The translations under genes and the position numbers were made by a program. From a virus, in the IMG/VR virus record IMGVR_UViG_3300031951_000146, positions 1-63,262 of that record: 63,262 bases of DNA; one strand, given 5' to 3'. Numbering within the stretch: the stretch's first letter is position 1; every line of letters starts with the position of its first letter. Of this stretch, positions 44,346-51,839 are shown in pieces. A model generated the notes under the pieces. That model had not been told where the DNA came from and ran no database searches. It was given only the letters and a program-made list of their open reading frames with translations.

Positions 44346-44538
44346 GAGAAGGGGGAGGGTCGAAGATGATATGACCTCGACTAGGGACGCTTACCCCTCC
44401 AAAGCACTTGTGTGCGTTTTCCAACGTAAATCCTTTCGACAGGGCGATCTTCCGGAAGGTGTCTTCAATCCTTGCTACCTGCTCCGGGGTCCAGACCTCA
44501 TCTACCCACACCCAGTCTTCGTCTTTGTTGGGCTCCAT
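44326..44538 (-). CDS. Hypothetical protein, 70 aa
   Basis: The ATG at 44538 follows AGGAGGT by 8 bases. The protein is acidic and Trp-rich at the N-terminus (DEDWVWVDEVW), with a Pro-rich end. Its 3' end contains the -35 of the following promoter. Confidence 0.72.
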   Translation of the reverse strand: MEPNKDEDWVWVDEVWTPEQVARIEDTFRKIALSKGFTLENAHKCFGGVSVPSRGHIIFDPPPSLDSPSD

Positions 44539-44621
44539 CCTTTGACCTCCTGTAAGCCTCTGTGAGGCTCGTCTAGTATCTACCCGCACCCCACGGTAGG
44601 GGTCGGGGCTAAGATCGCCTC

Positions 44622-44900
44622 CTAGAGGCTCGTAGGCGGCTTCTCGTTCGTGTTCGACGTGTACAGCCCCAGTGCCTCTGATTCTCGGACCAACTCTTCC
44701 AACGCTTGCTTTCGTTCCAAGGCTCGTTGACGGCCTAGCTCGGAGAAGTTGTGACCGACGCACTTGTCCAACTCAACTCGAAAAGCAAGGCTCTCGGGGT
44801 AGAAGCCCTTGTCGTGCCGCTCTCGGGACTTGATGCTCAGGTCGTGGATGAGTTGGTTGAGTTGTTCGGTTGCGAGGTGGGAGTAGTTATCAGCGTTCAA
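44622..44900 (-). CDS. Hypothetical helical protein, 92 aa
   Basis: A helical charged protein (ELGRQRALERKQALEELVRE) with no recognised family. It overlaps the upstream gene by 11 bases. Confidence 0.72.
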   Translation of the reverse strand: MNADNYSHLATEQLNQLIHDLSIKSRERHDKGFYPESLAFRVELDKCVGHNFSELGRQRALERKQALEELVRESEALGLYTSNTNEKPPTSL

Positions 44901-45144
44901 TGGTCACGGCTCCTTCGGTGGGGTTGTACACGACTCGGGTGCCACCTCGAACGACAAGTCCTTTCCGGGCGGTGGCCTCCCAGTGAATCTTGGAATACTC
45001 GTCCATGTTCGGGGTTTCCTCCAAAGCTCGCAGGTAAGCAGCTTCAGCGTCTTTCCTCCACGAGGACTCAGGTGGGAGGTCTGATCCCCACTTCCAGTCC
45101 AAGTACGCTTCGGTCCGTGTGCGGTAGTCGTCGAGGTGACTCAT
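44890..45144 (-). CDS. Hypothetical protein, 84 aa
   Basis: The ATG overlaps the preceding TGA by one base (TGATG). It begins MSHLDDYRTRTEAYLDWKWG, is helical and ends in a small beta stretch. Family unknown. Confidence 0.72.
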   Translation of the reverse strand: MSHLDDYRTRTEAYLDWKWGSDLPPESSWRKDAEAAYLRALEETPNMDEYSKIHWEATARKGLVVRGGTRVVYNPTEGAVTIER

Positions 45145-45503
45145 CACGTGTACCTCCAGATTTTGTTGAGGACGATGTTTGAGATATTGGCCGGGCTGAT
45201 CCGAAACTCTCGGGCTAGGTTTGCTTGAGACTCTCCCAGTTTGTGGCGAAGTCGAATCTCTTTCACCTGATCTCGCTTCAGCTTCGATGACCCCTTGACC
45301 ATCGGCGTCCACGGAATGTCCGTGACCCGCTCCGCTCGGAAAGGTGCCTCCTTCGGGAGAGGCTCCAACCCATCCCGCCTTCGTCGGGCCTCCAACTTAC
45401 GTTCGTAGTGCGGATCATCCATGAAGAGGCCGTCGTAGTAGGGGCATGGGACAGAGTACATTTCTTTGGGGTGCTCCGATCTAGGTAACTTGGAAGATGC
45501 CAC
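45144..45503 (-). CDS. Helix-turn-helix DNA-binding protein, first late gene
   Basis: The C-terminal 45 residues hold an HTH of the homeodomain-like or resolvase type: LKRDQVKEIRLRHKLGESQA then NLAREFRISPANISNIVLNK. The N-terminal half is Pro/Arg-rich. As the first gene behind the AT-rich leader it is a good candidate transcription regulator of the phage. The GTG start at 45503 has no clear ribosome-binding site; an internal ATG at 45461 is an alternative. It could also be a remnant of an HNH endonuclease, many of which carry such a C-terminal HTH. Confidence 0.75.
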   Translation of the reverse strand: MASSKLPRSEHPKEMYSVPCPYYDGLFMDDPHYERKLEARRRRDGLEPLPKEAPFRAERVTDIPWTPMVKGSSKLKRDQVKEIRLRHKLGESQANLAREFRISPANISNIVLNKIWRYT

Positions 45504-45520
45504 AAGGAAGAGATAGATAT

Positions 45521-45715
45521 ATTCTCCGAAGGAGAAGAAGTATCTAGTTTGAGAGATAGTATGTTTTAGATAGAGGGGTATACTCTTTCTTAGAGTATTA
45601 GTATTAGATAGAGAGAGTATATAGTTAGAGAGATGGTATATACTCTTTAGAGTAGTAGTATATCTATAGTAGTAATACTACTCTCTATGTATATACTTTC
45701 TACTTCATTGTATAC
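45521..45715. repeat. AT-rich tract of overlapping dyads: long leader or origin
   Basis: About 195 bases are far richer in A and T than any other part of the window. They are built from short related words (tagagagagtat, gtatatactcttt, agtagtag). Several hairpins can be seen: ttctcc-gaa-ggagaa (45522-45536), atactct/agagtat (about 45580-45598), and agtagta-a-tactact (about 45668-45682). It lies just downstream of a minus-strand promoter, so it is transcribed as the late leader. It could equally be the replication origin. Confidence 0.7.
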
Positions 45716-45735
45716 CTCCGAAGGAAAGCTGTCAA
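45707..45735 (-). promoter_or_regulatory. Near-consensus sigma70 promoter for the late unit
   Basis: On the minus strand TTGACA (45735-45730), 17 bp, then TACAAT (45712-45707). The predicted start near 45700 gives an untranslated leader of about 195 bases through the AT-rich tract to the HTH gene. Between 45736 and 45868 I see a second TTGACA without a good -10 and a small hairpin (cccacctagcggtggg). Confidence 0.75.
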
Positions 45736-45868
45736 GCCCCCTCGCACTGCTACTCGCAGTGCTCCTACTCCCCACCTAGCGGTGGGTCTGTGACCTGTCA
45801 ACCCCAAGGGAAGTTCACCCCTTAGGAGAGTTATTCATCCCTTCATAATTCCCACTAACCCTTGAAGA

Positions 45869-46585
45869 TCAATACCTTAACAAAGGAAACCCACCCCCCT
45901 TCACATCTATACCCTCCACCACAACTAGGTTCCCTCGTCGGAAAGGTTGGGAGGTGTCCACCCTCATGACTGTGTGAACCATCCCTAAACCCCCTAGTTC
46001 CTCCGGAGTACCCAGCTCTCGGAGAGTACCGACCCATGTGGGTAGCTGACGTGGGTGAGCCTTCAATCCTCTTCTCTTCTTCCTGAACCTGAACGGGATC
46101 ACCACCTCCTCGTACATCTCGATCCACTCTGTCCGAGTGATCTCCACCTTCCACCCTCGGAACCGAGCCACCGCTAGGAGCCTGTCGTACCTCCGTCCGG
46201 GGTCTGACTTAACCAATAGAAGTGTTTTCCTATTGGCCTCCTTCTTCTCCACGATAGGCTTCCACCGAGCCTTCTTGGAGAGTCCCGGTCTGTTGCCCGC
46301 TCGGTTCATCATCTCCTCAAGGTAAATCTTTTCCCGAGAGGAAAGGGGCTTATCCGAATAGGCCTTTCGATTAAGGTAATCCGCATAAGACCTCAATTGA
46401 AAGATAGGGGCTACATCCGTCTCCCAATTAGGGTCAAGCCAGTGGGGATGGGTGTAGGTTGGATTGAGGCACTCCTCCAAGATACGTTCGTTGACTTTTA
46501 AGGATACGGGGCAGAGGTCTTCCTCGGTAAGCTTTTGATATTCCGAAGGAATGGGGTGAGTTTCACCACACAATCTACAAGTCAT
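45869..46585 (-). CDS. Putative HNH-like or zinc-ribbon protein, 238 aa
   Basis: It starts MTCRLCGETHPI (CxxC plus His) with another Cys in EDLCP, giving a possible N-terminal zinc site. The C-terminal third has HTVMRVDTSQPFRRGNLVVV, which resembles the core of HNH nucleases (HxxRxDxxxxYxxGNxxxx). Residues between are basic. Either a degenerate HNH endonuclease or an unrelated DNA-binding protein. It has its own promoter. Confidence 0.65.
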   Translation of the reverse strand: MTCRLCGETHPIPSEYQKLTEEDLCPVSLKVNERILEECLNPTYTHPHWLDPNWETDVAPIFQLRSYADYLNRKAYSDKPLSSREKIYLEEMMNRAGNRPGLSKKARWKPIVEKKEANRKTLLLVKSDPGRRYDRLLAVARFRGWKVEITRTEWIEMYEEVVIPFRFRKKRRGLKAHPRQLPTWVGTLRELGTPEELGGLGMVHTVMRVDTSQPFRRGNLVVVEGIDVKGGGFPLLRY

Positions 46586-46614
46586 GTTTGAGTTCTCCGA
46601 CGATATATAAGCGA

Positions 46615-46643
46615 AGTGTACACCACAAGAAAGGGGGAGTCAA
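46615..46643 (-). promoter_or_regulatory. Sigma70-like promoter for the 238-aa gene
   Basis: On the minus strand TTGACT (46643-46638), a 17-bp spacer ending TGGTG, and TACACT (46620-46615). The leader to the ATG at 46585 is about 23 bases and includes CGGAG. Confidence 0.65.
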
Positions 46644-47117
46644 CAAGGGAGAGTTAAATACCTATTTGGGCTTTTCCGTGGGAATAGGGGTGGTACTCAT
46701 CGACACACACCCCCTATCAGGCGGGGGATACCCCCGGGGGTCTAAACACAATAAAACCCCAATGAAGGGGCCAAGATGAATAATGGACCCATTACAAATA
46801 GGGCCTAATGAATTAGCAATCAATTGAGAAGAGGGCTAATGGAACGGGGAGACGGCCTGCGGCTCTGTGTCCTGTTAAATGTGGAGAGACGGGAGTGAGT
46901 GAGGGGGGCGCACCACACACACACACACCCGAAGGGGACACAAACAAGCCTTGCCCAACGTTCCCAGGTTCCCCCACCCACAGCGGGCTCCCCTTTAATA
47001 TACACTTGTGCAGCAATGGGGCTATTATCGATGCACCATAGGCGCTACGCGCTGGCGCGGGGCTTCTCCCCGCTTCGGTGCAACGGTCACCCTACCTGTG
47101 GTGAAAATACAACACAC
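46644..47117. other. Non-coding divergent control region
   Basis: No credible gene is present between the leftward and rightward units here. The stretch contains GC hairpins (gggggatacccccggggg near 46725; cccc-aatgaa-gggg near 46757; gcggggcttctccccgc near 47057) and a (CA)n run at 46914-46927. I could not find a good consensus promoter for the rightward genes in it. Confidence 0.6.
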
Positions 47118-47130
47118 ATTGTGACACAAT
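47118..47130. promoter_or_regulatory. Perfect 13-bp palindrome, possible operator
   Basis: attgtg-a-cacaat is a perfect inverted repeat just upstream of the first rightward gene's leader. Its size and position fit a binding site for a dimeric regulator. No partner protein is assigned. Confidence 0.5.
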
Positions 47131-47141
47131 CTCTTACAATC

Positions 47142-47216
47142 GCCCCCTTGTGCTAGCCTATTCCCCTAGAGTAGGCTATCCCGAGCTAAGCGATAGTCGC
47201 GAAGCCACCCGGAGCA
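47142..47216 (+). promoter_or_regulatory. Conserved leader, copy A
   Basis: Three blocks are shared with copy B: cgccc(c)cttgtgctag, then a different-sequence hairpin (agccta/taggct), then a 27-base block starting cccgagcta at 47180 (26 of 27 identical, with a gcga/tcgc dyad), then cacccggagca. The start codon follows by 8 bases in both copies. It appears to be a promoter or translation leader module. Confidence 0.75.
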
Positions 47217-47224
47217 CACAAGCC

Positions 47225-47425
47225 ATGACAAGAATTAACCCTCCGAATCCAGCAGATAGCGGAATTGATCGTTGGCGCTTTTGCGGGCTTTCCCTCGAAA
47301 GCCTCACCGTGCACTTTTGGAGATACGGACAAGCCGCGAAGGGTGAGCCGTCGCAGATCGGCAGCTATTGCGAGTTTTCCGACAAAGATTCCTTTGATAA
47401 GTACGTTCGTACTATCATAGGTTAA
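47225..47425 (+). CDS. Small early protein, 66 aa
   Basis: The first gene of the rightward unit, starting MTRINPPNPADSGIDRWRFC behind leader A. Cys and Trp are frequent, and no family is recognised. Being first suggests an early host-takeover role. Confidence 0.72.
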   Translation: MTRINPPNPADSGIDRWRFCGLSLESLTVHFWRYGQAAKGEPSQIGSYCEFSDKDSFDKYVRTIIG

Positions 47426-47451
47426 CAAAGATTAACAAAGGACGCATCCGT

Positions 47452-47576
47452 CGCCCCTTGTGCTAGAGTCTTCCCATATGCGAGGATTCTAGCGCTGATA
47501 AGCGCGCCCCACGGGCGAAGCCCGTAGCCCGAGCTAGGCGATAGTCGCGAAGCCGCACCAACAGTCACCCGGAGCA
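47452..47576 (+). promoter_or_regulatory. Conserved leader, copy B
   Basis: Second copy of the leader: cgccccttgtgctag (47452-47466), a hairpin with arms agagtc/gattct, the 27-base block at 47528-47554, and cacccggagca (47566-47576), 8 bases before the next ATG. An extra hairpin acgggcgaagcccgt precedes the 27-base block. Confidence 0.75.
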
Positions 47577-47584
47577 AAGCCGCT

Positions 47585-47890
47585 ATGCGCAAGATCGAAC
47601 AACAAATGACCCAAGCCATCCGAGACGGCCAGAACTGGCAGAGCGGGAACACTATGGTCAATCGGTGTGATGTTATCGGCGACACAGAGACAGGGGTTTA
47701 TCTTCACGGGCACTTAATCGCTAAGCGGTATTCAAGGGGGTTTGACACTGCAAGCGAGGCGCCTTTTCAAGTAATTGAACACACCTTCCGCAAGTGGCCC
47801 ACCCGCACTACCGTCTCCCGCCTCCGCGCCCTTGGTATTGATGCCGCTATCCGCAAGGGCAAGCCCACGATTAACGGAAAGGAAGTCTAA
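47585..47890 (+). CDS. Conserved small phage protein, 101 aa
   Basis: Begins MRKIEQQMTQAIRDGQNWQSGNT (Trp-Gln-Ser-Gly-Asn-Thr) with later VYLHGHLIAKR and a basic end (WPTRTTVSRLRALG). The pattern is familiar from early regions of many podoviruses and prophages, with no known activity. Confidence 0.8.
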   Translation: MRKIEQQMTQAIRDGQNWQSGNTMVNRCDVIGDTETGVYLHGHLIAKRYSRGFDTASEAPFQVIEHTFRKWPTRTTVSRLRALGIDAAIRKGKPTINGKEV

Positions 47891-47891
47891 C

Positions 47892-48176
47892 ATGCGCATC
47901 ACCCGCAAGCATCTCCAACCTGCCATTGATCGCCTCAACCGCGAGACCAACAGCCCCGCTAGTCCGTGGGCTCGTCGTGACGAAGATGGCAGGCGGCGTG
48001 CCAACATCGGCAACTATCACCTCAGCCAAGCCTACGGCGGCTTTTCCCTTCACCGGATGGTAAACGAATCAGGCGGTGTCTCGGACGTGTTCTCGTGTGG
48101 TCACGTCCCCGCTCGTGACCTGTATAACCAGCTCCACGCTTTCTTGCGTGGGATTGAGTTCGGACGGGAGGGTTAA
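47892..48176 (+). CDS. Conserved small phage protein, 94 aa
   Basis: Starts MRITRKHLQPAIDRLNRETN and contains GNYHLSQAYGGFSLHRM and a Cys-Gly-His segment, a pattern common in phage early regions. One base after the preceding stop. Function unknown. Confidence 0.8.
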   Translation: MRITRKHLQPAIDRLNRETNSPASPWARRDEDGRRRANIGNYHLSQAYGGFSLHRMVNESGGVSDVFSCGHVPARDLYNQLHAFLRGIEFGREG

Positions 48177-48179
48177 AAC

Positions 48180-48443
48180 ATGGATCGCCTGAGCTACCGC
48201 ACCCACTCCGGGCTTCTTACCCAAGCCCGGACCAACAACCCCGAGCCGATGCGCTCCCGACTCGCCACAATCGCCCTTAGCGGCTACAAGAGCCGCAAGC
48301 GTAGGCGAGTCTATGCCACCCTACGGGAGGCGGGTATCACGGCCCTAGAGTGGTTCCTAGCGGCTCTCTTGTGTGCCGGGGGCACCTATGTCACCCTGTA
48401 CCTTATCAGTGAATACGCTTGTACGTTCCGGGGGGTTTGTTGA
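48180..48443 (+). CDS. Small membrane protein, 87 aa
   Basis: A basic N-terminal half (SGYKSRKRRRVYATL) is followed by one transmembrane segment (about residues 57-78) and a short Cys-containing tail. Probably an inner-membrane protein expressed early. Confidence 0.75.
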   Translation: MDRLSYRTHSGLLTQARTNNPEPMRSRLATIALSGYKSRKRRRVYATLREAGITALEWFLAALLCAGGTYVTLYLISEYACTFRGVC

Positions 48444-48444
48444 T

Positions 48445-48651
48445 ATGAGCGCTTCGCGTTTTGAAGTCTTCAACATGGAAACCGGGGAGTCCGTCAAGGG
48501 CTTCCCGTTCTCAGAGCACAACCCCCGCACCCGCTCCCTTGCTCTTGTGAGAGCCAAGCAACTGGCGTTGGCCTACACCTTCCGTTCCCTCGCTGTCCGT
48601 CTGTGGGAGAAGGGCAACCCGGTCCCGACGATTGTTTACAGTCCTGCTTAA
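48445..48651 (+). CDS. Hypothetical protein, 68 aa
   Basis: One base after the preceding stop. The protein starts MSASRFEVFNMETGESV with a helical basic middle. The gap to 48764 contains no gene but a variant of the leader text (ttgtgcggctag at about 48704, and a gcgg/ccgc hairpin). Confidence 0.72.
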   Translation: MSASRFEVFNMETGESVKGFPFSEHNPRTRSLALVRAKQLALAYTFRSLAVRLWEKGNPVPTIVYSPA

Positions 48652-48764
48652 GTGTCCTAGCTCCACAGCCTCTAATCTGTAACACTCTTTTACACTTTAG
48701 GGGTTGTGCGGCTAGTCCGCTTGTGATCTAGTAGCTTCACCCAACAAGAGAGGAATACATCGTC

Positions 48765-49124
48765 ATGTTTACCCTGCCGTTTTCCAGCTTTGATGTTCGC
48801 CCCGGCGATTGGATCGTCTGCACTGTAGATGGCACCGACTACACTGCGCGCATCGAACGCGACGACACAACCGTCCCTAGCGACTTTGAGTGCTACAGCC
48901 CCGAGCAAGTCTACGAATGGGAGCGTGGCGATTGGTGCTTTGTCGGAGTTGTGATTGAAGCTAAGCGCAATGGCGTACCTTTGGGCGGGTGGCTAACGGG
49001 TCTCTGGGGCATCGAGTCCGACAGCTCCCCAGAATACTTCCTTGAAGTCGCCAACGATCTTCTCCGCGAAGCTATCCCCCTTGCCAACGAAGCCCGCAAG
49101 CGTATTGCTTTGGCGATGGCGTGA
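48765..49124 (+). CDS. Hypothetical protein, 119 aa
   Basis: An SH3-like beta N-terminus (VRPGDWIVCTVDGTDYTARIE) and a helical end. Phage early-region position. No family named. Confidence 0.75.
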   Translation: MFTLPFSSFDVRPGDWIVCTVDGTDYTARIERDDTTVPSDFECYSPEQVYEWERGDWCFVGVVIEAKRNGVPLGGWLTGLWGIESDSSPEYFLEVANDLLREAIPLANEARKRIALAMA

Positions 49125-49260
49125 TGCTAGACTTCCTATCATCACCCTTACTTTGGTTCGGCCTCTTGTGGATACGTGTCACCTTTGTTTACATTTCTTG
49201 CGTCAGTGCAACCAACCCCGCCAAGTTTTGCAATCCGTAGCACACAACGAGGGCACAAGA

Positions 49261-49599
49261 TTGACACGCCACTATGTACCTAGTTTGTCGGGCGATGCTC
49301 TTTTGTGGGTCTGCGGCTTCGCTCTGGAGTCATCACGAAAAGGCCGGGAGGAGGTACAGTGGTTGCCTTTTATTGCAATTGAAACCGCACGCCATACCGA
49401 TCCACTCGACCTGCAAACGCTTGCCCGTTTGACGTGCGGGTTCGAGGCCCACCCGGACGGGGATTGTTTCGCATCTTGCCCGAAAACGAACATAAAGGTG
49501 CGGGCAAGTTCCCCGAAAGAGGCTATACTTCGCTGCTTCTCAGCGTCTCAGGTGGGATGCTGGGTAGACGTACCAGATTCCATTTTCGACGAAAAGTAA
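49261..49599 (+). CDS. Hypothetical Cys-rich protein, 112 aa
   Basis: A TTG start is chosen because GAGGG lies 8 bases upstream; the frame stays open far upstream, so a longer form is possible. Cysteines at several sites (CGFEAHPDGDCFASC) could bind metal or form disulphides. Family unknown. Confidence 0.55.
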   Translation: MTRHYVPSLSGDALLWVCGFALESSRKGREEVQWLPFIAIETARHTDPLDLQTLARLTCGFEAHPDGDCFASCPKTNIKVRASSPKEAILRCFSASQVGCWVDVPDSIFDEK

Positions 49600-49629
49600 C
49601 CCGCCCCATCGCAATCGGAGACTGCTCTT

Positions 49630-49986
49630 ATGCCATCCATCCGCCTCCGCTCCTCCTCCGACCTCCGCGAAGAGTTCCGCGCTTACGGTCGCCAGTCCAC
49701 TTTCTCCGCCCAAGCCTATGACTGGCTCTGGGACTACCTCGAACAGCTTGAAGAAGACACCGGCACTCCGCTTGAGATCGACGTTGTGGGTCTGTGCTGT
49801 GACTACACCGAAGAGGACTACGATAGCATCGCGTCGTCTTACAGTATCGACCTGCCCGAGCGGGACGAGGACGAGTCCGAGGAGGATCACGCCGAGTCCG
49901 TGCGCGAAACCATCCTCGATTATCTCCGGGATAACACGGTTGTTCTCGGGTACGATGATGATTCGGTTCTCTACGCGGCTTTTTAA
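49630..49986 (+). CDS. Conserved acidic phage protein, 118 aa
   Basis: Basic first 20 residues, then [16 protein letters not shown], a [13 protein letters not shown] segment and very acidic stretch ([11 protein letters not shown]). This pattern occurs in early regions of many phages. Acidic character suggests mimicry of nucleic acid, which is only a guess. Confidence 0.8.
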   Translation: MPSIRLRSSSDLREEFRAYGRQSTFSAQAYDWLWDYLEQLEEDTGTPLEIDVVGLCCDYTEEDYDSIASSYSIDLPERDEDESEEDHAESVRETILDYLRDNTVVLGYDDDSVLYAAF

Positions 49987-50000
49987 GGAGTAAAACCGCC

Positions 50001-50912
50001 GTGTCTATTGTCAAAATCGTTTCCCGCTGGGACTCGTCAAAAGTTCTGTTTGAATCCACCACATCCAATAGTTTGAAAGAGGCTGTTATTGAGGCACGGA
50101 GGCAACGGGCGAACCTCTCCGGGGCGAACCTCTACGGGGCGAACCTCTACGGGGCGAACCTCTCCGGGGCGAACCTCTACGGGGCGAACCTCTCCCGGGC
50201 GGACCTCTCCGGGGCGAACCTCTCCGGGGCGAACCTCTCCCGGGCGGACCTCTCCCGGGCGGACCTCTCCGGGGCGAACCTCTCCGGGGCGAACCTCTCC
50301 GGGGCGAACCTCTACGGGGCGAACCTCTACGGGGCGAACCTCTCCGGGGCGAACCTCTACGGGGCGAACCTCTCCCGGGCGAACCTCTCCGGGGCGGACC
50401 TCTCCCGGGCGAACCTCTCCGGGGCGAACCTCTACGGGGCGGACCTCTCCGGGGCGAACCTCTCCGGGGCGAACCTCTCCGGGGCGGACCTCTACGGGGC
50501 GAACCTCTCCGGGGCGAACCTCTACGGGGCGAACCTCTCCGGGGCGAACCTCTCCGGGGCGAACCTCTACGGGGCGCTGCACGCTGAACTTACAATTGCC
50601 CAAACGCGCATCCTCCCCGATGAGGGTGCAGTCATCGGGTGGAAAAAGTGCCGAGGCGGTGTGATCGTCAAGTTGCTTGTCCCTGAAGGAGCCAAGCGTT
50701 CCCACGCCTTCGGGCGTAAGTGCCGGGCCGAATGGGTGGAAGTCCTCGAAGTGTTCGGGGCAGACGTTGGTGTGTCCCTCCACGATGCCGCGACTAAGTA
50801 CCGCAAGGGCGAGGTTGTCCGCCCGGATTCGTTCTCCGACAACTGGCGGGACGAGTGCGCCCCCGGTATCCACTTCTTCATCACCCGAATTGAAGCCGAG
50901 AACTACAACTAA
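50001..50912 (+). CDS. Pentapeptide-repeat protein with DUF5758-like C-terminus, 303 aa
   Basis: After a 36-residue N-terminal part, 31 uninterrupted pentapeptides A(N/D)L(S/Y)(G/R) fill residues 37-191, expected to form a right-handed quadrilateral beta-helix about 8 coils long. The C-terminal about 110 residues ([22 protein letters not shown], then [15 protein letters not shown]) match the DUF5758 domain often found behind such repeats. Known pentapeptide proteins mimic DNA and inhibit or protect gyrase; that role here is inference. Confidence 0.87.
   Translation: MSIVKIVSRWDSSKVLFESTTSNSLKEAVIEARRQRANLSGANLYGANLYGANLSGANLYGANLSRADLSGANLSGANLSRADLSRADLSGANLSGANLSGANLYGANLYGANLSGANLYGANLSRANLSGADLSRANLSGANLYGADLSGANLSGANLSGADLYGANLSGANLYGANLSGANLSGANLYGALHAELTIAQTRILPDEGAVIGWKKCRGGVIVKLLVPEGAKRSHAFGRKCRAEWVEVLEVFGADVGVSLHDAATKYRKGEVVRPDSFSDNWRDECAPGIHFFITRIEAENYN
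50109..50573 (+). repeat. Tandem 15-bp repeat array, 31 units
   Basis: 31 consecutive copies of a 15-base unit near gcgaacctctccggg, varying only at the Asn/Asp, Ser/Tyr and Gly/Arg codons. Because 15 is a multiple of 3 and no stops occur, all frames and the opposite strand stay open across it. Confidence 0.95.
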
Positions 50913-50924
50913 GGGAGTTCCGTT

Positions 50925-51143
50925 ATGCTAGACCGCACCACACATCCGTTCATCGTTAATACGCTTGATTCCTCCCCTGCGTGGAGTCTTGAGACTCGCA
51001 AGTATCCTGATGCTTGGGAAGCTACGATCTGGTTTCATGATGACGGTCTTTCTCAGGCATCCTCCCGTGCCGAAGACCTGACCCTCCCTGATGCGCTTAA
51101 CAACCTTGAGCGCCTGCTGGAAACCGGGAGTGCCAAAGCTTGA
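50925..51143 (+). CDS. Hypothetical protein, 72 aa
   Basis: A beta-rich N-terminus (WEATIWFHDDGLS) with a helical end (TLPDALNNLERLLE), resembling HicB-like small proteins in plan, though not close enough to assign. It precedes a TTG-started coupled gene. Confidence 0.72.
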   Translation: MLDRTTHPFIVNTLDSSPAWSLETRKYPDAWEATIWFHDDGLSQASSRAEDLTLPDALNNLERLLETGSAKA

Positions 51144-51325
51144 GCTACTACATCGTCCAAATCCCCCCGAGAAATCCCGAAACGGACGTTTGGCGTCTCC
51201 ACGAAGTCCCCTACCGGGAACGACGCCACGCAATCGCCGCCGTGGAAGCCCACCGGACTTACGGTTTCCACGATGCTGATTACATCGAAGTGACAACCGG
51301 AGAGTACGAAGATGAAAATTTCTAA
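51140..51325 (+). CDS. Hypothetical protein, 61 aa, TTG start
   Basis: The TTG overlaps the preceding TGA (TTGA), with GGGAG about 12 bases upstream. It starts MSYYIVQIPPRNPETDVWRL and is basic in the middle. Unknown family. Confidence 0.65.
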   Translation: MSYYIVQIPPRNPETDVWRLHEVPYRERRHAIAAVEAHRTYGFHDADYIEVTTGEYEDENF

Positions 51326-51629
51326 AAAGCAGAGAGCAGAATACCACAAGGCGTTTCTAGAGTTGAGAGAACTCGGGCCGAGATATTCAGGGGTAGGGAT
51401 TTGCCTAAATTGTGGAATTGATTCACAAGTTGTTGGTGCCCTGTCAGAAAAATGGCCTAGGTTTTCCGGTGACATCAGTTATCCAATCCCTTCCTCTAGG
51501 AAGGGTGGTTGTCCTGAAGTTGCTTATCACGGAGCCAAAAGTCTCTGGAACAAACGTACCAAGTACGGGCGTCTCCGGTGGGAGTTGTTGGATTTCCTCA
51601 TTGACGCAACGAAGCCGGAGGATAAGTGA
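51312..51629 (+). CDS. Conserved-type phage protein, 105 aa
   Basis: It holds GICLNCGID, SEKWPRFSGDISYPIP and AYHGAKSLWNKRTKYGRLRW, a layout seen in small proteins of many phages. One CxxC motif only. Overlaps the previous gene by 14 bases. Confidence 0.76.
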   Translation: MKISKKQRAEYHKAFLELRELGPRYSGVGICLNCGIDSQVVGALSEKWPRFSGDISYPIPSSRKGGCPEVAYHGAKSLWNKRTKYGRLRWELLDFLIDATKPEDK

Positions 51630-51835
51630 TGAAAACCCCTGACTGGTCACAAGCCCCCGAGTGGGCTAACTATGTGGCGATGGATGCGGATGGGGAGTGG
51701 TTCTGGTATTCCGAGGAACCAACCATTGTCGATAATGTTTGGATTCCCGATGGTGGGCATCACATCTATGCTGGGACGACCGACTCGCCGTGGACTTCCT
51801 CTCTGTCAACACGGCCCAACTCAAAAGGGGCTTGA
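51629..51835 (+). CDS. Hypothetical protein, 68 aa
   Basis: The ATG overlaps the preceding TGA (TGATG), with GGAG 8 bases upstream. The protein opens MKTPDWSQAPEWANYVAMD, resembling small phage proteins of unknown role rich in Trp. Confidence 0.72.
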   Translation: MKTPDWSQAPEWANYVAMDADGEWFWYSEEPTIVDNVWIPDGGHHIYAGTTDSPWTSSLSTRPNSKGA

Positions 51836-51839
51836 CGGT

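Noticed and set aside
46588-46779. Plus-strand 63-codon frame in the control region
   Set aside because: No ribosome-binding site, overlaps a minus-strand promoter, and low-quality composition.
46899-47156. Plus-strand 85-codon frame over the CA repeat
   Set aside because: His/Thr/Pro-rich translation of a CA run, no start signals, no family pattern.
47134-47165. Sigma70 promoter for early genes (ttacaa and cctatt)
   Set aside because: The -10 matches too few consensus bases; I kept only the leader-repeat annotation.
50109-50573. Possible CRISPR array
   Set aside because: Units are contiguous 15-base repeats without spacers and in-frame within a protein.
50037-50873. Minus-strand and shifted-frame repeats (RPGEV and GRTSP units)
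   Set aside because: The 15-base repeat has no stops in other frames, so these frames are by-products of the pentapeptide gene.
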